Positions 25,497 through 33,596 of a stretch of 64,000 bases of DNA are shown here, one piece after another. The stretch spans positions 1 to 64,000 of the forward strand of contig JAFZXE010000021.1 in NCBI GenBank assembly GCA_017616895.1, written 5' to 3'. Position 1 is the stretch's first letter, and every line of letters starts with the position of its first letter. The translations under genes were made by a program, and so were the position numbers. The DNA comes from Bacteroidales bacterium (lineage in GTDB: Bacteria > Bacteroidota > Bacteroidia > Bacteroidales > P3). The notes below the pieces were generated by a model. It worked only from the letters and a program-made list of their open reading frames with translations, was not told where the DNA came from and searched no databases.

Positions 25497-26948
25497 ATGA
25501 ACAATAAGAGAGTAAAAATACTGACGCTATTTCTAGCGGTCTTGATCCTTGTGCCAAATGTTGCTTTTTCGAAAGACAAGAAGGATAAGAAGGGTGGCAA
25601 GGCCGGTTACCGTATATCTTTGCATATTGACGGCGCAACGGACGACACGGTATATATGGGCAACTATTTCGCCAAAGGCACATACGCCATAGACACGGCT
25701 CTGAACGACGGCAAGGGAAACTATGTGTTCAGCCGCGGGACGGAATTGTTTCCTGGATTGTATTTCTTCACAAACCAGAAGGGTAAATATTTTGAGTTTG
25801 TGGTATATAACGAGAAGCCTGAATTCAGTTTCACCACAAAGGACGACAACTGGCAGCGCAACGCAAAAGTGAAAGGATCACACGAGAACGAGATTTTCTA
25901 TGCCTTCCACGCCGAACGCCGTGTGCTGATGGATGACCTCGAGGCGAAGTCGAAAAACATGAGTAAGGAAGAGTTCGAAGCATACAGAGCCGAACAACTG
26001 AAAAAGAACGACTCGCTGATGCTCAAATATATCGGTCAGTATCCCGACTGCATGTTCGTCAAGATGATGAGCGCCACCAAACCCATCGAGGTACCGCTTG
26101 TCAACGAAAAGGGCGACTCGCTGACCGCCACCGAGCGTTGGGAGTACTACGCCGACCACTATTTCGACAATATGCCGCTGGGCGAGAATTTCATCGTCCG
26201 CACACCCGAAAACATCTTCTATAAGAAAATTGAGGATTACTTTAACGTAACGCTGAAGAACACGATGCCCGATTTCATAATCCCACACATCGACCGCATG
26301 ATAGACAAGGCCCGTCCGGCGCCAGAGGTGTTCAAATATCTGGTTCACACCACGTCGGAGCGCTTCCTGCAAAGCAACGTGATGGTGTACGACGAGGTTT
26401 ATGTCCACATGATTCATCGCTACTACGCTACTGGTGAAGCCGTATGGGCGTCGCCGAGTTCGATAGACGACAACGTGAAACGTGCCGACACATGGGAGAA
26501 GATACTGGTGGGCAAGATCGCACCTGAACTGATACTGAAAGACACACTTGGCACGTTCCACTCGCTGGGTATGGAGTGCAAACGTCACCAATACACGCTG
26601 CTGATATTCTGGTCGCCGACCTGTGGCCACTGCAAGGTGACGATACCTGAGATGCACGAGATATACGAGAAATATCGCAAGGAGTACGACATAGCGGCCT
26701 TCGCCATATTGAGCGAACCAGACGATGCCACGCGTCCCAAATGGAAGAAATTCATACACGACCATAACCTCGACTGGCTTAACCTCGACGGAGGCGAGTG
26801 CAACGTCGATTGGAAAGAGGTTTATGACGTCACAACCACGCCCAAGATATTCCTCCTCGACCGCGACAAGAAAATCATAGCCAAGAAGTTCAGCCCCGAA
26901 ACATTCGAAGGGCTGATAACGAACCAGCTTAAGAAGGTGGGCGAATAG
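25497..26948 (+). CDS. Secreted thioredoxin-domain protein, paralogue 2
   Basis: 483 residues, same domain order as the preceding gene: signal peptide ending AFS, Lys-rich linker, DUF4369-like domain, helical middle, CGHC thioredoxin domain near residue 375. Roughly 80 percent of residues match by eye, with the C-terminal 130 residues almost identical. The start at 25497 puts a signal peptide at the N terminus; the 15 codons before it are not signal-like. A strong terminator follows at 26985. Confidence 0.85.
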   Translation: MNNKRVKILTLFLAVLILVPNVAFSKDKKDKKGGKAGYRISLHIDGATDDTVYMGNYFAKGTYAIDTALNDGKGNYVFSRGTELFPGLYFFTNQKGKYFEFVVYNEKPEFSFTTKDDNWQRNAKVKGSHENEIFYAFHAERRVLMDDLEAKSKNMSKEEFEAYRAEQLKKNDSLMLKYIGQYPDCMFVKMMSATKPIEVPLVNEKGDSLTATERWEYYADHYFDNMPLGENFIVRTPENIFYKKIEDYFNVTLKNTMPDFIIPHIDRMIDKARPAPEVFKYLVHTTSERFLQSNVMVYDEVYVHMIHRYYATGEAVWASPSSIDDNVKRADTWEKILVGKIAPELILKDTLGTFHSLGMECKRHQYTLLIFWSPTCGHCKVTIPEMHEIYEKYRKEYDIAAFAILSEPDDATRPKWKKFIHDHNLDWLNLDGGECNVDWKEVYDVTTTPKIFLLDRDKKIIAKKFSPETFEGLITNQLKKVGE

Positions 26949-26984
26949 TTGTCATTCCTGCTAAAACGGCAATATTAACGCACG

Positions 26985-27017
26985 AAAAGTGCTTCCTTAT
27001 GCGGGGAGCACTTTTTT
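26985..27017 (+). terminator. Terminator after thioredoxin paralogue 2
   Basis: AAAAGTGCTTCC and GGGAGCACTTTT form a 12-bp stem (one G-T) with a 7-nt loop, followed by a T run. Confidence 0.9.
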
Positions 27018-27036
27018 GTTTCCGACAAACTTTCCA

Positions 27037-27080
27037 GCGACTTTGCTGTGGCTTTGCAGTGGCTTTGCAGTGGCTTTGCT
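27037..27080. repeat. 11-bp array, GTGGCTTTGCA type
   Basis: Four contiguous 11-bp units: GCGACTTTGCT, GTGGCTTTGCA, GTGGCTTTGCA, GTGGCTTTGCT. Confidence 0.9.
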
Positions 27081-27172
27081 CTGCGAACGCCCTCACCCTG
27101 GGTGAAATATCGAAAAATTGCGGAACAAATCACATAAAAGCCTCTGGCATTGGTTTTTACCCACATTCCTTT

Positions 27173-27342
27173 TACATTTCTCCTACAGTTTACCTACTTT
27201 CCTTTTACTTTTCGCCTACAGTTCTTTTACTTTGCTTTTACCTTGCTCCTACTTTCCTTTTACTTTTCACCTACATTGCTCCTACATTTTACCTACATGG
27301 GTTATCTACTGGTTTTATACTGACCCTTTACCGACATTATAC
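27173..27342. repeat. Long 11-bp array with TAC every 11 nt
   Basis: TAC occurs at 27173 and then every 11 nt without error to 27294 (12 occurrences), then after a 13-nt step again at 27307, 27318, 27329 and 27340. The eight bases between are degenerate but pyrimidine-rich (for example TTTTCGCC, ATTGCTCC, TTTCCTTT). Related but less regular sequence continues to about 27395. Confidence 0.92.
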
Positions 27343-27421
27343 TGACCTTACTTTACACCTATTCGGTTACTATTCTGCGCCTACTACGCTTTTACTTTTT
27401 TTGTTTCACGGGTACTTGAGA

Positions 27422-27462
27422 AAAAGTTCACAACATTGTGGTCCACAACTTTGTGAACTTTT
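27422..27462. terminator. Strong symmetric hairpin
   Basis: AAAAGTTCACAA pairs perfectly with TTGTGAACTTTT (12 bp), with an inner TTGTGG/CCACAA stem. A-rich before and T-rich within the stem ends; could terminate in either direction, though the nearest upstream gene already has a terminator. Confidence 0.6.
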
Positions 27463-27538
27463 AAGGAATAGTTGTTTCTTTGGACCATTCTTGCCGACCC
27501 AGTTTTCCGCCTGTGGATGCTTCGAGACAACTCATTGT

Positions 27539-27595
27539 AGGATTTTAAAATCCCGAGAAAAGAAGTGCCGGATTGCAAATCCGGCACAACGGGAC
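27539..27595. repeat. GGGATT..AATCCC palindromic element copy
   Basis: AGGATTTTAAAATCCCGAG, AAAAGAAGTGCCGGATT, GCA, AATCCGGCACAACGGGA: two inverted repeats in series, same as at 28643-28703. Confidence 0.85.
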
Positions 27596-27612
27596 TTTTT
27601 CTGCACTAATTA

Positions 27613-28113
27613 TTATAGGCTTTCAATATCTTCTTCCGACAAGCCTGTAATTTCTACTATGTCAGAAACGGAATAACCTTTTGCTTTCATTCTGCGGGCG
27701 GTTTGCTCGAGGTTTTTACTGGTAGTTGCTTCAACAATGACAGCCTCGTTCTTCTCCCACGCCTCCCAGTCGGTTTCTGTCAAGTATCGAGATACTTGAT
27801 CGCGCAACGGATGAAGGTCTTCTCCTATCACTTTCCAAACCTCAACAGGATTTATCTGATAGTAGTCGTGCACCAAGACATGACGCATCCTTGTGATATG
27901 TTTCCAAGGTGTTTCGGCATGTTGACGACAAAAGGCATTGGTCAATTTGTAAGCGGCTTCTCCGATAATCTCAATGTTCTTTACTACGCCGTAGTATTTT
28001 AAGTTGTCAGCCTCAAGCTCTTCTTTCGTTTTCCCGGCGGCAAAACTAAGGATGCGGTCGATGGATTCAATAATGTGTTCCAGCCGTTCGCGGTCTCTAA
28101 CGTACTCTCTCAT
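27613..28113 (-). CDS. hepT: HepT-type HEPN toxin with C-terminal extension
   Basis: HEPN-domain RNase or AMPylation target of an MNT/HEPN toxin-antitoxin pair. Residues 1-115 are the helical HEPN domain with the Rx4-6H motif RHVLVHDYY near residue 80. At 166 residues it is about 50 longer than typical HepT. The extra C terminus (RRMKAKGYSVSDIVEITGLSEEDIESL region) resembles the short helix-turn-helix-like tail common on Rpn-family nucleases. It overlaps mntA by 17 bp. Confidence 0.87.
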   Translation of the reverse strand: MREYVRDRERLEHIIESIDRILSFAAGKTKEELEADNLKYYGVVKNIEIIGEAAYKLTNAFCRQHAETPWKHITRMRHVLVHDYYQINPVEVWKVIGEDLHPLRDQVSRYLTETDWEAWEKNEAVIVEATTSKNLEQTARRMKAKGYSVSDIVEITGLSEEDIESL

Positions 28114-28393
28114 ATATCAACTTCCTATCTTGATTTACATTTTCGCTTATCCTCTGCCGTAATGTGCCATCCTCCACGATGTCCACAGGGCGGTCGAGAA
28201 TTTCTTCCAACTCGTTGAGCATAGAGGCATGTTTCAACAAGCTGATGCCTTCGTCATCGTACTGCACAAGCAAATCGACGTCGCTCAGAGGTGTTTCCTC
28301 ACCTCGTGCGAATGAGCCGAAGAGCCATGCCCTCACGACGGGTTGCGTCTTGAAGTAGTCGGCTATTATCTGTGTCATCGCTTGCGTGATCAT
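28097..28393 (-). CDS. mntA: MntA-type nucleotidyltransferase antitoxin
   Basis: 98-residue minimal nucleotidyltransferase with GSFARGEETPLSDVDLLV near residue 26: the GSxxRG and DxD motifs needed for catalysis are intact. In characterised systems MntA neutralises HepT by AMPylating the tyrosine of its Rx4HxY motif. First gene of the two-gene operon; a good promoter lies at 28425-28455. Confidence 0.9.
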   Translation of the reverse strand: MITQAMTQIIADYFKTQPVVRAWLFGSFARGEETPLSDVDLLVQYDDEGISLLKHASMLNELEEILDRPVDIVEDGTLRQRISENVNQDRKLIYERVR

Positions 28394-28424
28394 AAATCGA
28401 AGTTTACGGTGTGGTTATCAACTG

Positions 28425-28455
28425 CAAAAGTACGAAGAAATTTTAATTTGACCAA
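28425..28455 (-). promoter_or_regulatory. mntA-hepT promoter
   Basis: On the minus strand TTG (28455-28453), 20-nt spacer, TACTTTTG (28432-28425). It is 32 bp before the mntA start. Confidence 0.65.
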
Positions 28456-28529
28456 ATTGGTGGTTATTTCTCTCTTGTTTTTGGGGGAGAGAAATTTTGC
28501 AGAATTTGAAGAAATCTACCAATCTTTTT

Positions 28530-28620
28530 GTGTGCCAGCGGCACACTATCCCATTAACCCCACACTCGTAGTGTGGGGTATGGCGACCAACAAAGAAAAA
28601 GCGTGCCGTCGGCACGCTAC
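28530..28620. repeat. Three-hairpin composite repeat, copy 2
   Basis: Same order as 25012-25101: GTGTGCC-AGC-GGCACAC, CCCCACAC-TCGTA-GTGTGGGG, and GCGTGCC-GTC-GGCACGC. The outer stems are better formed than in copy 1. Confidence 0.87.
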
Positions 28621-28642
28621 TATTGAATTGTGGGAGTGTTGA

Positions 28643-28703
28643 AGGGATTACAAATCCCGAGAAAAAAGAAGTGCCGGATTCGGAAATCCGGCACAACGGG
28701 ATT
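28643..28703. repeat. GGGATT..AATCCC palindromic element copy
   Basis: GGGATTACAAATCCCGAG, AAGAAGTGCCGGATT, CGGA, AATCCGGCACAACGGGATT. A half copy, GGATTACAAATCCC, is at 31707-31720 after htpG. Confidence 0.87.
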
Positions 28704-28716
28704 TAACTTGTAATAT

Positions 28717-29328
28717 TTATTTGTTTTTGTAAAGTTTTTTCTTGATATTACGATTGTAGAGTTTTTCTGCAGACTCCTGCCCAGCATGCGTAGGTACCCA
28801 ATCGGAAGCAGAGACGGATTTTGTTTTCAATACAACATTTTGGTTTCGGTCATAAAAAACAAGATATGCGTGATCCTTACCCTTATCGTCATATACATAT
28901 TCAAGAATAAAATCAGCTTCTTCAGCACAGCCAACAACAATCCAGAAGCCATCATCGAGTATCTTCGAACAGAGCCAAAAACTACCAGAACGTTGTACAA
29001 CTGTGGGACTCGCTATGGGTATATAGACCTTACGGCCAGCAGCAAGGAACTCTGCTTCATTACCATTAAAAACTACAGGAGGAATTCGACGTATCATGTT
29101 GGTGCATATAACACGGGATCCCTTTTCAACATCTTCATAAAGGACAACGCTATCCATCTCATAACTTTTGACCCATCTTCCATCTTTGACAGAGATAGTT
29201 TGGGCGTCATGCTGCAATGCTGTTTCATAGATATAGCATTTGCCATTAGTTAGTTCTACAAGTCCTTGTGCAAAAGAAAATCGTGAGAATGCGATAATTG
29301 CAACAACGAAAAAAAGTGTCTTTTTCAT
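28717..29328 (-). CDS. Secreted protein of unknown function
   Basis: 203 residues with a signal peptide of about 20 residues ending FA-Q. No family recognised. The body is mixed alpha/beta with WVKSYEMDSVVLYEDVEKGSR, GRKVYIPIASP and a C-terminal FILEYVYDDKGKDHAYLVFYDR segment, and a basic tail ending NIKKKLYKNK. It is probably periplasmic. The transcript would start near 29586 and carry a 250-nt leader that contains a large inverted repeat. Confidence 0.75.
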   Translation of the reverse strand: MKKTLFFVVAIIAFSRFSFAQGLVELTNGKCYIYETALQHDAQTISVKDGRWVKSYEMDSVVLYEDVEKGSRVICTNMIRRIPPVVFNGNEAEFLAAGRKVYIPIASPTVVQRSGSFWLCSKILDDGFWIVVGCAEEADFILEYVYDDKGKDHAYLVFYDRNQNVVLKTKSVSASDWVPTHAGQESAEKLYNRNIKKKLYKNK

Positions 29329-29401
29329 ATTAAAACCCTTGTCCGTGTCGGGCTCAACTTTTAATGCTCGCCTGTGCCATAACGAGTTTTTTTGCCGTAA
29401 A

Positions 29402-29568
29402 GAAGCGTGGCACCATATATACCACTTCTCTTAGTGGAGGTCTTGAGAATACCTTGGAATTTGAAATGGAATATAGTCCACGCTTTACGCGTAAACCATT
29501 ACACCACGTCTTGCATTCCATAGGAAGGTTCTCAAGTTTCCACTAACAAGACGAAGATATAACGCTTC
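29402..29568 (-). repeat. Large imperfect palindrome in a 5' leader
   Basis: Nested complementary pairs: GAAGCGT (29402-29408) with ACGCTTC (29562-29568), and TTAGTGGAGGTCTTGAGAA (29431-) with TTCTCAAGTTTCCACTAA (to 29546), then CTTGGAAT with ATTCCATAGG. The centre has CACGCTTTACGCG. May be a structured leader RNA or a relic of a miniature element. Confidence 0.65.
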
Positions 29569-29592
29569 GCGGTTTCCTTATGAAACCGACTG

Positions 29593-29600
29593 CAAAAATA
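29593..29600 (-). promoter_or_regulatory. -7 element upstream of the 28717-29328 gene
   Basis: TATTTTTG on the minus strand followed by C. No -33 TTG at the usual spacing. It places the likely start of transcription just before the palindrome at 29402-29568. Confidence 0.45.
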
Positions 29601-29773
29601 CGGAAAAATTTTCAGATAGAATTGAGACCTTCTCAAAACACTGGCCTGTGGTGGGAAACACTTTCTTGTTCCCTACGAAATGACGGTTTCCATGTACTGA
29701 CATTTTGACATAATCACTATAGATGGTATAACTATTGATATCTTGTGGGTAGTTAAATATAAAAGACATTACT

Positions 29774-31651
29774 ATGAACGGAAAACTTAACGTACAGACG
29801 GAAAACATCTTTCCGGTGATAAAAAAATTCCTTTATTCGGATCACGAGATTTTCTTACGCGAGTTGGTGAGCAACGCCATCGACGCGACGCAGAAACTGA
29901 AGGCGCTGAGTTCGCGGGGCGAGTTCAGCGGCGAGATGGGCGATGTGACCGTAGAGGTTAAGGTTGATAAAAGCAAGAAGACGCTGACGGTCAGCGACCG
30001 CGGTGTGGGCATGACGGCAGACGAGATTGAAAAATATATCAACCAGATAGCGTTCTCGGGCGCTGAGGACTTTCTGGAAAAATACAAAGACATACAGGAG
30101 AACTTGATAGGCCACTTCGGATTGGGTTTCTATTCTGCATTCATGGTGGCCGACAAGGTGGAGATAATCACCAAGTCGTACAAAGACGCGCCGGCGATGC
30201 ACTGGACGTGCGACGGCAGTCCTGACTACGACATGAAGGAGTGCGACAAAAAGGAACGCGGAACGGATATAGTGCTGCACATTGCGGAGGACTGCACAGA
30301 GTTTCTAGAGGAATACAGGGTGCTGGAGCTGCTGAGGAAATACTGCCGTTTCATGCCAGTTGCGATACACTGCGGCGAAGAGAGCGTGTGGGAGGACAGC
30401 GAGACGGAGTGTGACAAAGACGGCAAACCCAAGCGTGTGGAAAAGAAGCAACCTCGCATAATCAACAACACAGAGCCGGCATGGAAAAAGACTCCATCTA
30501 CGCTGACGGACGAGGACTACAAGAAATTCTATCACGAACTGTATCCGATGAACTTCGAGGATCCGCTGTTCCAGATTCACTTGAACGTGGATTATCCGTT
30601 CAACCTGACGGGCATACTCTATTTCCCGAAGGTACGCAAGACGATAGACCCGAACCGCAACAAGATACAGCTCTACTGCAACCAGGTCTTTGTGACCGAC
30701 TCGGTGGAGGGTGTGGTGCCTGAATACTTGATGCTGCTACACGGTGTTCTCGACTCACCTGACATACCTCTGAACGTGAGCCGCTCGTATCTGCAGAGCG
30801 ACAGCAACGTGAAGAAGATTTCGTCGCACATAAGCAAGAAGGTGGCCGACAAACTGGAAGAGATGTACAAGAACGGTCGCGAGGATTTCGAGAAAAAGTG
30901 GGACGACATCAAAATATTCGTGGAATACGGAATGTTGACGGACGAGAAGTTCTGCGACCGCGCCATGAAGTTCGCACTTTTCAAAAACAGCGAGGGGAAA
31001 TATTTCAACATCGACGACTACAAGGAGAAAGTCAACGCGCTGCAGACAGACAAGGACAAGAACCTATGCATCCTGTATGCCACCGACGCGGATGAGCAGC
31101 ATGCGTATATAGCCAAAGCGAGGACGAAAGGTTATGACGTATTAGTGATGGACAGCCCTCTGACGCCGCACTTCGTCAACTTGTTGGAGCGCAAAATTGA
31201 GAACTGCCGCTTTGTGCGTGTGGATAGCGATACCGTTGAAAAGCTCATCCCGCACGAGGATACGATTCCGTCAAAGCTGTCGAAGGAAGAGCAGGACAAA
31301 CTGAAACCCATAATCGAAGCGGAAGTCGATAAGCAGAAGTTCACGGTGGTGATGGATAGTATGGAGAGCGACGAGGAACCGATGCTGATCACGCAAAACG
31401 AATTTATGCGCCGATACAAGGAGATGTCGGCGATGGGCGGCGGTATGGGTTTCTACGGGGAGATGCCGGAGAGCTATAACCTAGTGGTAAACACTAACCA
31501 TCCTCTTATAGGACAGATTCTTAACGAAACGGACAACGAAAAGCAGAAGCAGTTGATACACCAGTTGACAGATTTGGCACTGCTAAGCAACGGACTGCTG
31601 AAAGGCGAAGCGCTGACGAACTTCATCAAACGCAGTGTGGAGATGATTTGA
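29774..31651 (+). CDS. htpG: Molecular chaperone HtpG (Hsp90)
   Basis: 625-residue Hsp90. The N-terminal GHKL ATPase has FLRELVSNAIDATQK (catalytic Glu and Asn), VSDRGVGMT and IGHFGLGFYSAF (lid glycines). The middle domain has the NRNKIQLYCNQVFVTD and VDSPDIPLNVSRSYLQ-type segments. The C-terminal dimer domain is shorter than in eukaryotes and lacks MEEVD. Length is normal for Bacteroidota HtpG. No neighbours on the same strand; terminator at 31667. Confidence 0.96.
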   Translation: MNGKLNVQTENIFPVIKKFLYSDHEIFLRELVSNAIDATQKLKALSSRGEFSGEMGDVTVEVKVDKSKKTLTVSDRGVGMTADEIEKYINQIAFSGAEDFLEKYKDIQENLIGHFGLGFYSAFMVADKVEIITKSYKDAPAMHWTCDGSPDYDMKECDKKERGTDIVLHIAEDCTEFLEEYRVLELLRKYCRFMPVAIHCGEESVWEDSETECDKDGKPKRVEKKQPRIINNTEPAWKKTPSTLTDEDYKKFYHELYPMNFEDPLFQIHLNVDYPFNLTGILYFPKVRKTIDPNRNKIQLYCNQVFVTDSVEGVVPEYLMLLHGVLDSPDIPLNVSRSYLQSDSNVKKISSHISKKVADKLEEMYKNGREDFEKKWDDIKIFVEYGMLTDEKFCDRAMKFALFKNSEGKYFNIDDYKEKVNALQTDKDKNLCILYATDADEQHAYIAKARTKGYDVLVMDSPLTPHFVNLLERKIENCRFVRVDSDTVEKLIPHEDTIPSKLSKEEQDKLKPIIEAEVDKQKFTVVMDSMESDEEPMLITQNEFMRRYKEMSAMGGGMGFYGEMPESYNLVVNTNHPLIGQILNETDNEKQKQLIHQLTDLALLSNGLLKGEALTNFIKRSVEMI

Positions 31652-31666
31652 AATCATTGATAAAAA

Positions 31667-31691
31667 AACGGTCTCTGATATTGAGGCCGTT
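31667..31691. terminator. htpG / FISUMP bidirectional terminator
   Basis: AACGGTCTC and GAGGCCGTT form a 9-bp stem with one G-T pair and a 7-nt loop. Preceded by A7 and followed by a T-rich tract, between convergent genes. Confidence 0.8.
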
Positions 31692-31727
31692 TCTTTATGT
31701 TGTTTGGATTACAAATCCCTAAAAGGA

Positions 31728-32342
31728 TTATTGCGCGACAGAGCAAACTGGTCGGACAGACATTCCGCATAGTGTTCCAAAGACACTGCTTTCAAATCCT
31801 TCCGAATTAAAAAAATATCCTCGTCCATAATCCGAATATTTCCAATACAGAGAACTTGACCAGTAGTAACCGATAGTGCCCTCACCACCTGTAAGGGTGC
31901 AACCCGAGGCCGGCAAGAAAAGGCTATTGCCATTACCCCCTGTCAGTTCCATTCCAAAAACGCCATTCAGTTCCTTCCACTCTCCTCTCGTATTGTCTAT
32001 CAACTCCTTCCATTCCTCAGCAGTAGGGATACGTGCCCCACAGCCAAGAGTCACAACAATACCTTCGCCTATGGGCAACAATGGCATATTCGTTCGAAGC
32101 GGTAGCCGATTGTTGTTTTCGTCATATATGGAGTATCTGCTTAAATCGTAAATGTTTTCGCCCCAAATACAGTAGTCACCACTCTCTTCTGGCGATTTCG
32201 CCCCCAGATTGCATGTTGCCCACAACACACCACTGGGAAGCCCCAAATCAACCCAACCGTCATCAGCCCCATACGCAGCATGAGACTTCCCAAATAAACA
32301 AAACAGCGTATATAAAAAAACTACTGTTCTAATCATACACAT
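31728..32342 (-). CDS. FISUMP-domain secreted protein
   Basis: 204 residues. After a short signal peptide comes GWVDLGLPSGVLWATCNLGAKSPEESGDY, the typical opening of the FISUMP/DUF1566-like fold that is expanded in Bacteroidota and Fibrobacter, followed by RIPTAEEWKEL, SLFLPASG, YYWSSSLY and SVRPVCS. Role is probably surface-exposed binding, not proven. ATG at 32336 (two codons in) is an equally good start. It ends near the htpG terminator and follows queF by 12 bp, so it may ride on the queuosine operon transcript. Confidence 0.8.
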   Translation of the reverse strand: MCMIRTVVFLYTLFCLFGKSHAAYGADDGWVDLGLPSGVLWATCNLGAKSPEESGDYCIWGENIYDLSRYSIYDENNNRLPLRTNMPLLPIGEGIVVTLGCGARIPTAEEWKELIDNTRGEWKELNGVFGMELTGGNGNSLFLPASGCTLTGGEGTIGYYWSSSLYWKYSDYGRGYFFNSEGFESSVFGTLCGMSVRPVCSVAQ

Positions 32343-32354
32343 AGACGAACCATC

Positions 32355-32810
32355 CTAAACATAGTTCTCTAAACGGCGTGCTGCCATCTGCTCATACATA
32401 GTACTTGGACGACCATAGTTGGCATAGGGGTGGATGCTGATGCCTCCGCGGGGAACAAAATAGCCCGTGATTTCGATATAGCGAGGATCCATGATGCGGA
32501 CGAGGTCGTCGAGGATGGTGTTGACGCAGTCTTCGTGGAAATCACCGTGGTTGCGGAACGAGAAAAGGTAGAGTTTGAGGCTCTTGCTCTCGACCATCTT
32601 CTTGTCGGGTATATAGAGTATCTTCAGCTCGGCGAAGTCGGGTTGTCCGGTGATGGGACAAAGGGTGGTAAACTCCTTGCAGTTGAACTGCACCCAATAA
32701 TCGCGTTCGGGATGGCTGTTTTCGAAGGTTTCCAACACTTCTGGATTGTAATCGGAAGGTATCGAACTCTTGTGTCCAAGTTGTTGAAGGTTGTCTTTTT
32801 CGCGGTTCAT
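32355..32810 (-). CDS. queF: preQ0 reductase (NADPH-dependent 7-cyano-7-deazaguanine reductase)
   Basis: Reduces preQ0 to preQ1, the last free-base step of queuosine synthesis. The 151-residue unimodular form has the thioimide-forming cysteine in [13 protein letters not shown] near residue 50, the QueF motif [14 protein letters not shown] and the FHEDC segment. Last of the four que genes on this strand. A 200-bp repeat-word spacer separates it from queE. Confidence 0.95.
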   Translation of the reverse strand: MNREKDNLQQLGHKSSIPSDYNPEVLETFENSHPERDYWVQFNCKEFTTLCPITGQPDFAELKILYIPDKKMVESKSLKLYLFSFRNHGDFHEDCVNTILDDLVRIMDPRYIEITGYFVPRGGISIHPYANYGRPSTMYEQMAARRLENYV

Positions 32811-32814
32811 GATA

Positions 32815-33005
32815 ATATGTGGATATGTTTTCTGTTGATATGTTTTCTGTTGATATGTTGATAGGTTTTATTGTGAACTGTGACCTGTGATCTGTGACCT
32901 GTGATCTGTGACCTGTGATCTGTGACCTGTGATCTGTGACCTGTGATCTGTTACCTGTGACCTGTGACCTGTGACCTAAAACTTGAAACCAAACTGTTGG
33001 CACGC
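32815..33005. repeat. TGTTGATATG and TGTGACC/TGTGATC arrays
   Basis: Three TTGATATGTTTTCTG-type units, then about 18 CTGTGACC/CTGTGATC heptamers in one uninterrupted block. The longest heptamer run in the window. In the sense direction of the que genes it reads as TCACAGG/TCACAGA. Confidence 0.9.
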
Positions 33006-33011
33006 AACTGA

Positions 33012-33596
33012 CTACTTGATATCTATCATCTTGTGGGTTTGGAGGGACAGGCGCCACTGTGGATTTGTCTTTATATATTCGACTGTCTGATTGATGATTT
33101 CTTTGTTTTTTTCGAGATTTCCCGTGTCGCAGGGTTGCAGAAAACGAGCGTGGCGGACTTTTATATGTTCGTAGGGGTTTGGTTTATGAACTCCGTCATA
33201 GACGACCTTCAGCTCGTCAACTTCGCAGAGTATCGGTTTGGCCGATTCGCCGAGAAACATATCCTTCGGCGAAAGGGTTATCCAGTCGATGCCATGCGGC
33301 AACAATCCGGTGCCATTGGTCTCTACTGCCACCATCCTACCCTCTCGGTGCAAGGAGTCAACCAGAGACTCGGTCAGCTGTAGCGACGGCTCGCCGCCTG
33401 TGACAACCACCAGGTGAGCCGGATGTTCCATCACGGCTGAGACGATTTCGGTTTCTGTCATCTCACGTCCTGCTGCGTAGTCGGTGTCGCAAAACGGACA
33501 CCGAAGGTTACAGCCAGAGAGACGGACAAACACGGCCGGAGTTCCCGTAAGGAAACCCTCACCTTGAAGACTGTAGAATATCTCGTTAACTCGCAT
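33012..33596 (-). CDS. queE: 7-carboxy-7-deazaguanine synthase
   Basis: Radical SAM enzyme of 194 residues converting CPH4 to CDG. The cluster motif is CNLRCPFC near residue 30; EIFYSLQGEGFLTGTPAVFVRLSGC is the family N terminus and VVTGGEPSLQ the GGE motif. The start codon shares one base with the queD stop (TAATG), so the two are translationally coupled. Confidence 0.95.
   Translation of the reverse strand: MRVNEIFYSLQGEGFLTGTPAVFVRLSGCNLRCPFCDTDYAAGREMTETEIVSAVMEHPAHLVVVTGGEPSLQLTESLVDSLHREGRMVAVETNGTGLLPHGIDWITLSPKDMFLGESAKPILCEVDELKVVYDGVHKPNPYEHIKVRHARFLQPCDTGNLEKNKEIINQTVEYIKTNPQWRLSLQTHKMIDIK

Larger units (their letters stand above)
27018..27612. other. Gene-free spacer with 11-bp arrays
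   Basis: Contains two 11-bp arrays, a strong hairpin (27422-27462) and a palindromic element (27539-27595). Open frames in the arrays change amino-acid pattern with frame as expected for a repeat of 11 nt, and are not called. Confidence 0.7.

Noticed and set aside
26999-27676. Open frames through the 11-bp array (LLLCFYLAPTF-like repeats)
   Set aside because: The repeat has a period of 11, so all frames give similar low-complexity peptides; no start context or conserved domain.
32815-33005. CRISPR array
   Set aside because: Units are 7 bp without unique spacers, and no cas gene is in the window.
32542-33057. A 171-codon minus-strand frame rich in HRSQVT repeats
   Set aside because: It is the translation of the heptamer array plus an out-of-frame piece of queF.
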